Source: VFKU01 sp964411925
GTDB taxonomy: Bacteria > Hydrogenedentota > Hydrogenedentia > Hydrogenedentales > GCA-2746185
NCBI GenBank assembly: GCA_964411925.1
Contig: CAYPNI010000009.1
Span: 1-57,447 of the forward strand
Direction of reading: 5' to 3'
DNA: 57,447 nt
Positions 25,818-34,565 of the stretch are shown piece by piece. The notes below the pieces were generated by a model that saw nothing but the letters and a program-made list of their open reading frames with translations, made no database searches and was not told where the DNA came from. Every line of letters begins with the position of its first letter. Position 1 is the first letter of the stretch. Position numbers and translations under genes: made by a program.

Positions 25818-26783
25818 ATGGATGACTTAACTGCCCGTTTCGAACATCAGATCTGCGCGGACGATCGTCGACTGTTACTGGTATCTTCCGGCCTCTGCCG
25901 CAAGCTGTGCATCCGGCCGGAATCACCCCGGAATTGGAGCGACCAGTTCGCAGAGGTAACGCTGCGATACCCTTCGTTGCAATCTGAGAAGCGGCCGGTT
26001 TCGATTGCACAAGTGCGCGAGGCGGACCTCGCGCACTTGTGTTTTCTCATCCATACGTTTGCGGAAGATCGATTGCTGGATCGCCAGGCAATATTCGATC
26101 GGAGCGAATTCCTGTTCGTCAAGCAGTTGTGTGTCGAGGGGATGAGTATTCTTCAGGGTCTCGCCGCGGGGTGTGGGGCATTCGTTCGCACGCAACTGGT
26201 TCAGTCGCGGCGATACTCGCGGGCACAGACGGAGGAGTACGATACGCATGCGGGAGGCGAATCCAAGTTTGAGCGCAGTACCATTCTGCGTATCGCTGCC
26301 GGACGCGCCGCGTATGGAATCCTCGCGCCGGTTGCGCTACTCATGGCAGGCGGTGCGACGGAGAAGCAAATCAGAATCGCGGTCAACGCGTTCGACTGCC
26401 TGGTCACCGGCATGCAGTACGTGGACGACTTGAAGGACTGGCAGGAAGACTTGCGGACGGGCGACGAGAACTTGTTGCTCGTCGCGCTGCGCCAATCCGG
26501 CCGGAACCCGTATTCGCATCCCGCCAATGACGTGCGAGAAGCCAACGTCGGCCATGCCCTGCTGGAGATTGGCGCGGTGGCGGCTGCCGCGTCGGCGGCG
26601 AAACGCTGGTTCGCCGCCGCGTTGCGGCGACAGGAGATGCTGGGCTGTCAGGAACTGGCCGAGCTGATTCGCCAACGCATTCAGGCAGTCGATCCCCTGG
26701 CAACCAGCATCGAAACGGCGATCGGAGCGGGGCTGGAAGCCACCGCGGCACGACTGGGATTGAACTCGTTCTCGAGGACCTGA
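25818..26783 (+). CDS. class I isoprenoid-synthase-like protein
   Basis: 321 residues, largely helical. The strongest signal is QYVDDLKDWQED (residues 200-211), matching the second Asp-rich motif (Q-x-x-DD-x-x-D) of trans-prenyltransferases. An earlier segment LIHTFAEDRLLDRQ (78-90) sits where the first DDxxD motif is expected but reads EDxxxD. Proteins of this kind are annotated as class 1 isoprenoid biosynthesis enzymes and include terpene synthases and diphosphate-condensing enzymes. Conserved Mg-binding aspartates argue for real activity; the substrate is unknown. Its place behind an exported protein, a membrane kinase and an ECF factor suggests an induced lipid or terpenoid response. Confidence 0.65.
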   Translation: MDDLTARFEHQICADDRRLLLVSSGLCRKLCIRPESPRNWSDQFAEVTLRYPSLQSEKRPVSIAQVREADLAHLCFLIHTFAEDRLLDRQAIFDRSEFLFVKQLCVEGMSILQGLAAGCGAFVRTQLVQSRRYSRAQTEEYDTHAGGESKFERSTILRIAAGRAAYGILAPVALLMAGGATEKQIRIAVNAFDCLVTGMQYVDDLKDWQEDLRTGDENLLLVALRQSGRNPYSHPANDVREANVGHALLEIGAVAAAASAAKRWFAAALRRQEMLGCQELAELIRQRIQAVDPLATSIETAIGAGLEATAARLGLNSFSRT

Positions 26784-26812
26784 ATGGGACTCACCCACAA
26801 CAGCGCGAGGTG

Positions 26813-27967
26813 TCACTCCTTCCCCTGTCGGACCCACTGCTCGAGCGTCGACGGGGGTTGGGGGGATTGAACGGGGATCTGGTACGCGTCCCTGGTCACC
26901 GTGCCGCCCGCGCGGACGATGAGTTGTTCGGTCATGCGGCGGCACGCGGGGATGAGCGTGTTGAATGAGTAGTCGGTGAACGCGAACTTGGTGTCGGCCA
27001 TCGCGGGGATGCCCGCGGTCGCATCGCCGAGTCCCTTGAAGCCTTTCATGCAACCGAGCACGCCCGCGGCATTGGACGGGTTGCAGTCGGCGTCTTGGCC
27101 GCAACGCGTCGAAATTTCGATGGTCTTGAGAAAATCGCCGTTGCCGTAGAGCAGGCCCATGACGATATAGGCACCGTTCAGTTTCGCGTCGATGTTAAAC
27201 GGATCGCCCGGGCCGCAGTCCACGTCGTCCTGCCATTTGTCCTCGATCTTGCGCCAGGTCGCGAGCCAGTCGTTGGGCTCGGCGGCGTGCCACGCGATGA
27301 CGTCCGAGATGCACGCATGGTACTGCGACGCCTCGGGGATGCACGCGAGCCCCGCGCGAATCACCGCGAGCACGTCGTCGCGCTCGAAGAATGCGGCGGC
27401 GTACATGCCGGAGACGAACATCCCGCCGTAGACGCCGTCGCCGTAATTCATGATGTGGCCGAAGACGTTGCAGAGCCGGTTCGACTCCTGCGGAAGGCCC
27501 GGACATAGGATGCCGAACAGGTCCGCCTCGATCTGAAAGTCGATGTCGTCCGCATGGGGATTAAAGTCGGGGTGGCCGGACAGTGGCGGCAGGATGCCCG
27601 CGCGGACGTTGTTGCGGCCCTGCTTGTTCGCGTGCCAGAGGTCGTATTGCGATGCGCCGAAGGCCTTCCCCGCCTGCGCGAACGTGATACCCAGCCCGTG
27701 GCGCTCAAGCGCTTGTAGAAACGTCATCTCGACATAGCAATCGTCCTGATCGATGGCGCCCGCGACCCGTTCCGGAGACCACGGGTCGATGGCGCCCGTG
27801 ATCGGCTTGCCGTTCGACCGGAACTCATACGGTGCGCCATACGTCACGCCGATCATTTGCCCCGCCCAGGCGCCTTCGCATCGATCGACGTAATCCTCCA
27901 CGTTCAGTGTCAGCGTCTCCGCAAAAACGGGCATAGCGATCCAAATTGGAATCAAATATCGAATCAT
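26813..27967 (-). CDS. exported ADP-ribosylglycohydrolase-family protein (DraG-like)
   Basis: 384 residues. The DraG/ARH fold is indicated by EGAWAGQMIGVTYGAPYEF near the N terminus, DQDDCYVEMTFLQAL (metal-ligand acidic pair), DDIDFQIEADLFGI, and CGQDADCNPSNAAGVLGCMKG, the counterpart of the GxDTDT dinuclear-metal motif. A signal peptide (MIRYLIPIWIAMPVFAE) places it outside the cytoplasm, unlike classical DraG, which reverses ADP-ribosylation inside the cell. It may act on an ADP-ribose- or ribose-linked compound in the periplasm. GGAG lies nine bases before the ATG; the promoter is at 28013-28040. Convergent with the isoprenoid gene, 29 bases apart. Confidence 0.85.
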   Translation of the reverse strand: MIRYLIPIWIAMPVFAETLTLNVEDYVDRCEGAWAGQMIGVTYGAPYEFRSNGKPITGAIDPWSPERVAGAIDQDDCYVEMTFLQALERHGLGITFAQAGKAFGASQYDLWHANKQGRNNVRAGILPPLSGHPDFNPHADDIDFQIEADLFGILCPGLPQESNRLCNVFGHIMNYGDGVYGGMFVSGMYAAAFFERDDVLAVIRAGLACIPEASQYHACISDVIAWHAAEPNDWLATWRKIEDKWQDDVDCGPGDPFNIDAKLNGAYIVMGLLYGNGDFLKTIEISTRCGQDADCNPSNAAGVLGCMKGFKGLGDATAGIPAMADTKFAFTDYSFNTLIPACRRMTEQLIVRAGGTVTRDAYQIPVQSPQPPSTLEQWVRQGKE

Positions 27968-28012
27968 GGTTTGAACTCCGTTGTGGAACGATCGCTCGAT
28001 GGCGATCCGGCG

Positions 28013-28040
28013 AGTATACCGCGCCGGAATCTGCTGACAA
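28013..28040 (-). promoter_or_regulatory. sigma-70 promoter of the DraG-like gene
   Basis: Minus strand TTGTCA (28040-28035), 16-base spacer, TATACT (28018-28013); leader of about 40 bases to the ATG at 27967. Confidence 0.5.
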
Positions 28041-28226
28041 TCGGCGCGTCAATCCGGCGGAAAACTCGCCGCGCAGCTTGACTCCGGTATCCGGTCCAAA
28101 CTAGTTTATCGGGCAATTCATTGGGGCAGGAGCGGCGTGCCGAACGGTCCACTTGGACCGGCGCCGTGGATTCTGAGGCGACTTCCCTCCCGTCTCGTCA
28201 ACCAGCGAAGGTGTGTGCGTTCGATC

Positions 28227-28850
28227 ATGAAAGGCGCGGATAACTCGAAAGTCTATACCAGCGGCGACGTCGCGAAAATCTGCGGCGTGTCGCCTGACAC
28301 CGTCTCTCGCTGGTTCGACATGGGCCACATCGAAGGATACCGGCTGGGGCCGGGCGGCGATCGGCGGATTCCGCACCACGGCCTGCGCGAGTTCATGATC
28401 AAGCACGGCATCCCGCTCGATCGGCTCGATGCGGCGCCGCAGTGCATCCTCGTCGTGGATGACGAACCGCATTACCTCGCGGTGATCCCCGCGGCGCTCG
28501 CGCGCCTGGACGGGTTCGAGATCATCACGGCATCGACGGGATTCGACGCCGGTGCGCTCGTGGTCGAGCGCGATCCGCGCGTGATGATTCTGGACATTAA
28601 CCTGACCGACATGGACGGGCGCAAGGTGTGCGCGAAAGTAAAATCGCGGCCCGAGACGCAACACACGCGCGTGCTGGCGATCTCCGGCGTCATATCGGAC
28701 GCGGAGTTTGCGCAGCTCCGGAACCACGGGTTCGACGACTACCTCAAGAAACCGTTCCGCATGGATGACCTCGTCGAGCGCGTACGGCAGCTGCTGCGCA
28801 TGCCGGACAACAAGGTTGCGCGCCCGGCGCCGTCGGCCGCCTCGGCCTAA
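28227..28850 (+). CDS. DNA-binding response regulator: excisionase-type HTH followed by receiver domain
   Basis: The ATG at 28227 (MKGADNSK) is preferred to the GTG at 28137, which would add an unstructured Arg-rich tail. About 207 residues. An N-terminal MerR/excisionase-like HTH (VYTSGDVAKICGVSPDTVSRW, then GYRLGPGGDRRIP) is joined to a C-terminal receiver domain (ILVVDDEP, phosphoacceptor in VMILDINLTDMDG, Lys in YLKKPFRMDD). This order, DNA-binding first, is the reverse of most response regulators. A possible promoter TTGACT-N18-TAGTTT lies at 28078-28107. Its stop codon overlaps by 4 bases the stop of the convergent giant kinase gene. No sensor kinase is adjacent. Confidence 0.82.
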   Translation: MKGADNSKVYTSGDVAKICGVSPDTVSRWFDMGHIEGYRLGPGGDRRIPHHGLREFMIKHGIPLDRLDAAPQCILVVDDEPHYLAVIPAALARLDGFEIITASTGFDAGALVVERDPRVMILDINLTDMDGRKVCAKVKSRPETQHTRVLAISGVISDAEFAQLRNHGFDDYLKKPFRMDDLVERVRQLLRMPDNKVARPAPSAASA

Positions 28851-31800
28851 CGGCCCACGCGGGATCGTACACGCCAGGCGTTGATGCGGGACTCGACCGA
28901 AGCCTCCGGTGCGCCGGCATTCTCAAGTTCGTTCCATGGCACGGATTGAAGCACGTGCACGTTCCCGTCGCCCGCGGTGACAACGGCCTGGTTCCCGTCG
29001 TGGCTCCAATCGGCAAAGTACAAGTCGCTCTCGAATTCGAAAACGGCCAACTGGTTCCCGCGCAGGTCCCATACGCGTGCGGTCTTGTCCGTCCCGACGG
29101 TCAATACCCGATCGTCCGCCGGATTGAACCGCGCCGTCAGCGCGTTGAGCGCGTGTCCGGACAACTCGGCAACGCGGCTGCCGTCCGCAGTCGCCCAGAG
29201 CGTCACCATGCCTGAGATACCGCCAGTGGCGAAGAGCGCGCCGTCACGCGAAAAGTGCACGGGAATCGAGGCGGAATCGCGGGTGGGAATTTGCGGCAAC
29301 TCGCTCCCGTCCACGAGTTCCCACCGATAGATCACCGGCGCGAGTGCCGTCGCAACGAGCATGGATTCGTCGGGCGAGATGGCCCAACTGATGATCTGCT
29401 CGTCGGTTGAAAGCGTGAATCGCTCCTGGCCTGTGCGCGCGTCCCAGACCTTGATAATTTCCTCCTGGTAACCGTGGGTGACGATAAACGTACCCTTCGG
29501 GCTGAACGAGGTCTGGATCGAATACGCCTTGAGGCCCGTCAACGTGAATACCGGCGCGAAGGTGGACGTGTCCAACACCTGGACTTCGGTGGGGCTCCTG
29601 GTGAGTGCGAGGCGCGTCCCGTCCGGGCTGAAATGACGCTCGGTCAGGATCGACGCCGCGATTCGTACCAGTGGACCCTTGGCGCCGCCCGCGAGCAATT
29701 TCGGAATGTTGTTTTCGAACGTCGCGATGGGTTCCGCCGACTCGATTGACCACAACGCGTAGCGCCCATCATAACTGTGCGTAAGCCAATGGCGATAGTC
29801 CGGCGATGCTTCGAGTTCAGTGATTCCGTCCTCGTGCCCCCGCCAACGATGGACCAAGGTGCGCGTGTCGAGGTTCCACGCAGAGACGCCTCCGTTCAGG
29901 TCCGCCGAGACGACCTGACGATGAAGGGGATCGAAGCGCGCGAGGTACACGGGTGCCTGTTGGTTCATGGCGGTTGCGCTGAACTCATCGCTATCTTCGG
30001 GTGTATAGACGTAAATGGACCCGTCAGCTTGGGGGACGGCGAGAAACCTGCCGTCCGGACTCATCGCGAGAGCGTCGATGCCGCTGAACGTCGTAAGTCC
30101 ACTGATTACCACTGCTTCGGCGGCCAGCGCGGCACGATCCGAGTTCAGGTCGAAGGCCATCACGCTGCCGAAGCCGGTTCGAATCATCGCTACGGTAGCG
30201 TCCTGGCTGACCGCAAGGTTGTTGGGCCAGTCGCCCGGCACGGCAACCAACTCAACGTCCGGACGAAGCGACCCGTCGGTCAATTCGAATATTCGATGCG
30301 AAGCCACTTTTGCATTGTAGGCCACCACGAAGTCCCGGGTCGGACTCCGGCCCATGGGAACCCATCCATCGGGCAGCCTCATAGGGACCGAGCCGCTCAC
30401 GTTGCCGGTGGCTGCGTCGAAATACTCGAATCCTCCCGAGCCGTCCGCAAGGATCAGCTTCAACCCGTCCGGAGTAAAGCCGAGACTTCCGTTGTAAGCC
30501 CGGCCCTCGAAATTCCTCAGGTAAGTGAGCCGGTTCAGTTCCCAAATCTTGCGGCCCGAATCGGGGTCCCACGCGCAAATCTTGCCGTCGATCGAAGCCG
30601 TGACCAAGACCGTGTCGTCGCGATTGAAACCGACCGAACCGAAGGGTTCCGCGTTCCCCACGCCCCGGGCGAGTTCTTCGCCTGTGAGCGCGTCCGCGAA
30701 CACCACGTCGCGGTCGGCCGGATACACAAGCCGGCGCCCGTCGTGACTGAACAAGGCCATCCCGCCGCCCGCGTACCGTGTCTCCTTGCGCCAAAGCTGC
30801 GCGGAATCAGACCACCGTATCACCGAGACGACGCCGTCCTGGCCCAGCGAGGCGATCAACGTGCCGTCGGGCGAGAAATCGAGCGCGGCGACGCCTGTCC
30901 TGTGTGGCGTGAACACCCGGAACAGACGCGGCTGGGAACCCGTCCACCGCGCGGCGGCGGACATACCGCCCGGAGACTCCGTAGGTACCGCGGCATTCAG
31001 TTCCGGCCAGGCGTCGAGCGCGAGCTTGCCCCATTCCCAGCCGCGGAACTCCGGCGCAGTACGCTCCAAAATCTCTCGTGCCTGCCCCGCGTTGCTCCGC
31101 TCCATTGCGATCTCCGCCAGCCGAATGTCCGAGATGTAGTTGCGGTATTCGGAGTCGTGCCGCAGCCGCTCGCTCTCAGCGCGGGCCCGCTCGGTCTCGT
31201 CGAGGGCCTTGGCGAGTTCCACGTTCGCATGCTCAGCTTCCTGTCTTGCGCTGGTTTCTTGCCGGCGCAGCCCCGCTTCGCGCACGGCCGCGACGGCCAC
31301 GGCGATCGTGATCCCCACACCGACGACGGTCGCGGCGACGAACTGTTGCCGGCGGCGGTGCGCCTTTTCCGCTTCGGCCATGAGCCGCTGCTCGCGGTCT
31401 CGGTCCGCGCGACGCTCCGCGAGCGAGCGCAGGCGCCGGGCAAGGTCGGCGGCGCTGGCGAGCCGCCGCGACGGGTCCCCATCCACGCACGCGACGACGT
31501 CTTCGCGCAGCAGCGCATCGGGCACGTCGCGTTCCCAGCCCGGAGCGAGCGATCGCGAAAAGTCGCCGCTCAACACCTGATACAGGACGACGCCGAGCGC
31601 GTACACGTCCGACAAGGTGGAAGCGGCCTTGCCCTCGATGAGTTCGGGCGCCATGTACATCCGCGTGCCGGCACCGCTGCTGGGCGTCGAAGACGAGACC
31701 AGCGTGTCGGTCAATCCGGCCGCGGTGATGTTCTTTCCGAGCAACGCGCCTCTGTCTGTGATAAGGCCGATACCAAAATCGGTTAGGCAGGCCTGGGGCC

Positions 31801-32917
31801 GGCCGCCGGTCGCGGTCATGACGAGGATGTTGCCGGGCTTGATGTCTTTGTGCAGCACGCCCACGCTGTGCGCCGCGCCGAGCGCGTCGGCCGTCTGTGC
31901 GATGAGTTCGAGACGCGTATCCAGCGGGACGGCCGCGAGTCCGCCTTGGGCCTCGGCCCACGCGCGCAGGTCGCCGCCCTCGGTGTATTCGGACTCGATG
32001 AAGTACGGCGCGTGGTCGAATTCCCAATCCACGATCTGTGCGATATCGGGGCGGGCCCCGAGCGTCTCGCGGAGCAGGCGGAACAGCACGACTTCGCGCC
32101 TCAGGCCGCGGATCCGTTCGGGTTCGAAACAGAACTTGAACACGCGCCGTGCACGGGTTTTCTCGTGGGCCGCGAGCCACACCTCGCCGAACCCGCCCTC
32201 GCCAAGCGGTTGCTCCAACACCCAGTTCGCGCGGCCGGGCACGTGGAGGCCCACTGCGGGCCGCCACCCGAGCGTGTCTTCGTGCGCGTCGGAGACGCTG
32301 CGCCGCGCCTTCTCCGAATCCTGCGGTGCGCTGAGCGGCGACATGCCTTCGCGGCCCGCTTCGCAGATTTCGACCGGCTCATCCGTGCCCTTGATCGCAT
32401 AGGGCCCGTGCGCGCGCCAGGCGATCGGCTGGCCCGATGCGTCGGCCCGCAGACGTTGCCGCGCGCTGTCGAACGCCGGCCGGGACAGGAGCACTTGCCC
32501 GGGCGAGGCCAGCGCGCACACGCGCGCGGCGAGATCGACCGCGAGCCCTTCGACACGGGCGCCCTCGATGGTGACTTCCCCGAGATGAATGCCGATGCGC
32601 ACGCGCGGCAGATCCGCGTCGCGCGCGTGGGTTTCCTGAAGCGCGAGCGCAAACGAGACCGCCGCACTCGGAGCATCGAAGGTCATGAAACATCCGTCGC
32701 CGGCCCAATCGACGATGCGCGCCCCGGCCGATTCGACCAACGATGTAATGACCGCACGGTGCCGGGCAATGAGTTCGCCGGCGGCCTGGTCGCCCCGGTC
32801 GCGTTTGAGCGCGGTGGAGCCCGCGAGGTCTGTGAAGACGAGCGCAAGCAGCTCGGAACGGTCCAACGAGGGAACCTCGATGCGGACGCGGGCACGTGGC
32901 GCCGCGCGGCGACGCAA
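28847..32917 (-). CDS. adenylate/guanylate cyclase - Ser/Thr kinase - TM - WD40 repeat protein
   Basis: 1356 residues from a TTG start; no ATG or GTG is available before the upstream stop. A class III cyclase domain (about 22-165) has both metal aspartates, D30 in FTDLAGST and D74 in AGDG. A Ser/Thr kinase (about 233-500) has G-loop LGEGGFGEVWLA, Lys261, HKD at 356-358 (HRD variant) and DFG at 380-382. An Ala-rich TM helix (AATVVGVGITIAVAVAAV) and a coiled coil follow, then about 680 residues of WD40-like repeats ending in VGTDKTARVWDLRG. The cyclase would sit on the cytoplasmic side with the kinase and the propeller outside. It may couple a second messenger, phosphorylation and an external ligand. 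Head-to-tail with rpoN, 61 bases apart. Confidence 0.88.
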   Translation of the reverse strand: MRRRAAPRARVRIEVPSLDRSELLALVFTDLAGSTALKRDRGDQAAGELIARHRAVITSLVESAGARIVDWAGDGCFMTFDAPSAAVSFALALQETHARDADLPRVRIGIHLGEVTIEGARVEGLAVDLAARVCALASPGQVLLSRPAFDSARQRLRADASGQPIAWRAHGPYAIKGTDEPVEICEAGREGMSPLSAPQDSEKARRSVSDAHEDTLGWRPAVGLHVPGRANWVLEQPLGEGGFGEVWLAAHEKTRARRVFKFCFEPERIRGLRREVVLFRLLRETLGARPDIAQIVDWEFDHAPYFIESEYTEGGDLRAWAEAQGGLAAVPLDTRLELIAQTADALGAAHSVGVLHKDIKPGNILVMTATGGRPQACLTDFGIGLITDRGALLGKNITAAGLTDTLVSSSTPSSGAGTRMYMAPELIEGKAASTLSDVYALGVVLYQVLSGDFSRSLAPGWERDVPDALLREDVVACVDGDPSRRLASAADLARRLRSLAERRADRDREQRLMAEAEKAHRRRQQFVAATVVGVGITIAVAVAAVREAGLRRQETSARQEAEHANVELAKALDETERARAESERLRHDSEYRNYISDIRLAEIAMERSNAGQAREILERTAPEFRGWEWGKLALDAWPELNAAVPTESPGGMSAAARWTGSQPRLFRVFTPHRTGVAALDFSPDGTLIASLGQDGVVSVIRWSDSAQLWRKETRYAGGGMALFSHDGRRLVYPADRDVVFADALTGEELARGVGNAEPFGSVGFNRDDTVLVTASIDGKICAWDPDSGRKIWELNRLTYLRNFEGRAYNGSLGFTPDGLKLILADGSGGFEYFDAATGNVSGSVPMRLPDGWVPMGRSPTRDFVVAYNAKVASHRIFELTDGSLRPDVELVAVPGDWPNNLAVSQDATVAMIRTGFGSVMAFDLNSDRAALAAEAVVISGLTTFSGIDALAMSPDGRFLAVPQADGSIYVYTPEDSDEFSATAMNQQAPVYLARFDPLHRQVVSADLNGGVSAWNLDTRTLVHRWRGHEDGITELEASPDYRHWLTHSYDGRYALWSIESAEPIATFENNIPKLLAGGAKGPLVRIAASILTERHFSPDGTRLALTRSPTEVQVLDTSTFAPVFTLTGLKAYSIQTSFSPKGTFIVTHGYQEEIIKVWDARTGQERFTLSTDEQIISWAISPDESMLVATALAPVIYRWELVDGSELPQIPTRDSASIPVHFSRDGALFATGGISGMVTLWATADGSRVAELSGHALNALTARFNPADDRVLTVGTDKTARVWDLRGNQLAVFEFESDLYFADWSHDGNQAVVTAGDGNVHVLQSVPWNELENAGAPEASVESRINAWRVRSRVGR

Positions 32918-32978
32918 TGGTCGATCAGTGTACGTAGCCCGGCGTCAGCCGCTCAAACCGGCGATCCGTTGCGGTAGT

Positions 32979-34403
32979 TCAGTATTCCTTGCGCAGGTTC
33001 GTGGCGGGGATGTTCAGGGCTTCACGGTACTTGGTAACGGTACGCCGGGCGATCGTGAGGCCTTCTTTCTTGAGGATGTCCGCGATTTTCTGGTCGGACA
33101 GCGGTTTGTGTTTGTCCTCGGCGTCCACGATTTTCTTGACCCGCATCTGCACGCTCTTGGCGGACTGGTCTTCGCCGTGGGCACTCTTGAGTCCGGGCGA
33201 GAAGAAGTATTTGAGTTCGAACAGGCCCTGCGGCGTCTGGATGTATTTGCCGCGAGTCGTGCGGCTCACCGTCGCTTCGTGTACACCGACGACGTCGGCC
33301 ACCTCCTGTAGCGTCAGCGGGCGAATCGCGTCGGGGCCTTTGGACAGGAAGTCCTTCTGGAAATCCATGATCGCCGTACCGACCTTCAGAATCGTCTGGC
33401 GGCGCTGTTCGATGTTGCGGATGAGCCATTTGGCCGACTCGAACTTCTCGCGCAGGAACGACTTGTCGTCACGCTCGATCGTCTTGCCTTTCACGAGGGA
33501 CTTGTACATGTCGTTGATGCTGAGCTTGGGCCCGCCGTCGCTCGTAAGGGAGACGGTCCATTCGCCGTCGTTCTTCTCCGCCACGAGGTCGGGCGCGATG
33601 TATTGCGTCGGCGCGGACTCGTATTCCAGGCCCGGCCACGGGTCGAGCGTGGCGAGTTTGCGGCGCAACTCCTCGACCGCCTCGGGCTCGATGCTCATCG
33701 CCTTGGCGATCTTGGGGATCTGCCGGTGTTGCAGCGCCTCGAAATGTTCCTGCACGAGTTCGCGCAACTGCGCGTCGTCGGGATAGTCCGCGTTGATCTG
33801 CAGCAGCAGGCACTCGACCACGTCGCGCGCGCCCACACCGGCCGGTTCGAACCGCTGGATCCGGTACAGCACGCGCTCGATTTCTTCGAGCGGCTCGTCC
33901 AGTTCCACGGCGATCTCTTCGAGCGATCCGGTGAAATAGCCGCGGTCGTCAATGTCGCCAATGATGCGTTCGCCGATCGCGTAGCGCCGGTCGTCTTCGT
34001 AGGCCATGCGCAATTGCGTCAGCAAGTGTGACGACAGCGACTCGGCCTTCGTAATCGAGTTTTCGTAGTGGTCGCGCCGGGCGAGCAGTTCACGGTTGAC
34101 GCTGAGGTCCCGGCCTTCCTTGATCCGCTCTTCCCAGGGACTGACAAAGGCCTCGAATGCGCCCGCGTCGTTAAAATCGACCGCGTCGTGGCCGTTGGTT
34201 TCGGGCGCAACCGCCGGGATCTGGTCAACGGGCTCCTCGGGCGCTTGCAGTTCGAGGACCGGGTTGGACTCGAGCTCGTTCTGGATGTGCGTCTCGAGCT
34301 CTTGCGCGTTGTACTGCAGAATCTGCAGCGCCTGCTGCATTTTCTGGGTCAGCATCAGACGCTGGGATTGCGTCTGTACCAGCCTGTTGTCCATCCGCAT
34401 CAT
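32979..34403 (-). CDS. rpoN: RNA polymerase sigma-54 factor
   Basis: 474 residues with the three-part RpoN layout: N-terminal activator-interacting region I (QSQRLMLTQKMQQALQILQYNAQELETHI), an acidic linker, the core-binding domain, and the C-terminal DNA-binding part ending in the RpoN box (ARRTVTKYREALNIP). It directs polymerase to -24/-12 promoters and needs an AAA+ activator such as the one at 6985-8547; amt and that activator both have such promoters in this window. Start ATG 34403 follows GGGGGAGTT. The promoter at 34440-34468 is sigma-70 type and abuts that of the divergent gene. Not part of the usual lptB-rpoN-hpf-ptsN neighbourhood. Confidence 0.97.
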   Translation of the reverse strand: MMRMDNRLVQTQSQRLMLTQKMQQALQILQYNAQELETHIQNELESNPVLELQAPEEPVDQIPAVAPETNGHDAVDFNDAGAFEAFVSPWEERIKEGRDLSVNRELLARRDHYENSITKAESLSSHLLTQLRMAYEDDRRYAIGERIIGDIDDRGYFTGSLEEIAVELDEPLEEIERVLYRIQRFEPAGVGARDVVECLLLQINADYPDDAQLRELVQEHFEALQHRQIPKIAKAMSIEPEAVEELRRKLATLDPWPGLEYESAPTQYIAPDLVAEKNDGEWTVSLTSDGGPKLSINDMYKSLVKGKTIERDDKSFLREKFESAKWLIRNIEQRRQTILKVGTAIMDFQKDFLSKGPDAIRPLTLQEVADVVGVHEATVSRTTRGKYIQTPQGLFELKYFFSPGLKSAHGEDQSAKSVQMRVKKIVDAEDKHKPLSDQKIADILKKEGLTIARRTVTKYREALNIPATNLRKEY

Positions 34404-34439
34404 TGGCGGTAACTCCCCCCGGAGAGCAAGATATATGCC

Positions 34440-34468
34440 ATTGTAAGATCGATTCCCTGCTTTGTCAA
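34440..34468 (-). promoter_or_regulatory. sigma-70 promoter of rpoN
   Basis: Minus strand TTGACA (34468-34463), 17-base spacer, TACAAT (34445-34440). The -35 hexamer directly abuts the -35 of the divergent promoter. Confidence 0.75.
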
Positions 34469-34497
34469 TTGACGGCCTACCGAGTGGTTGTTATAGT
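34469..34497 (+). promoter_or_regulatory. sigma-70 promoter of the MBL-fold hydrolase gene
   Basis: TTGACG (34469-34474), 17-base spacer, TATAGT (34492-34497), about 62 bases before the GTG at 34566. The two -35 boxes together form TGTCAATTGACG. Confidence 0.75.
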
Positions 34498-34565
34498 ACG
34501 CCCGGCGCTGATCGAGTCGGATCCAAATACTCCCCGATTCGCGGACGCCGGCCGGGGGGCGCCGG

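Noticed and set aside
29777..31786. Long plus-strand reading frame opposite the cyclase-kinase-WD40 gene
   Set aside because: Same reason: shadow of a motif-rich gene.
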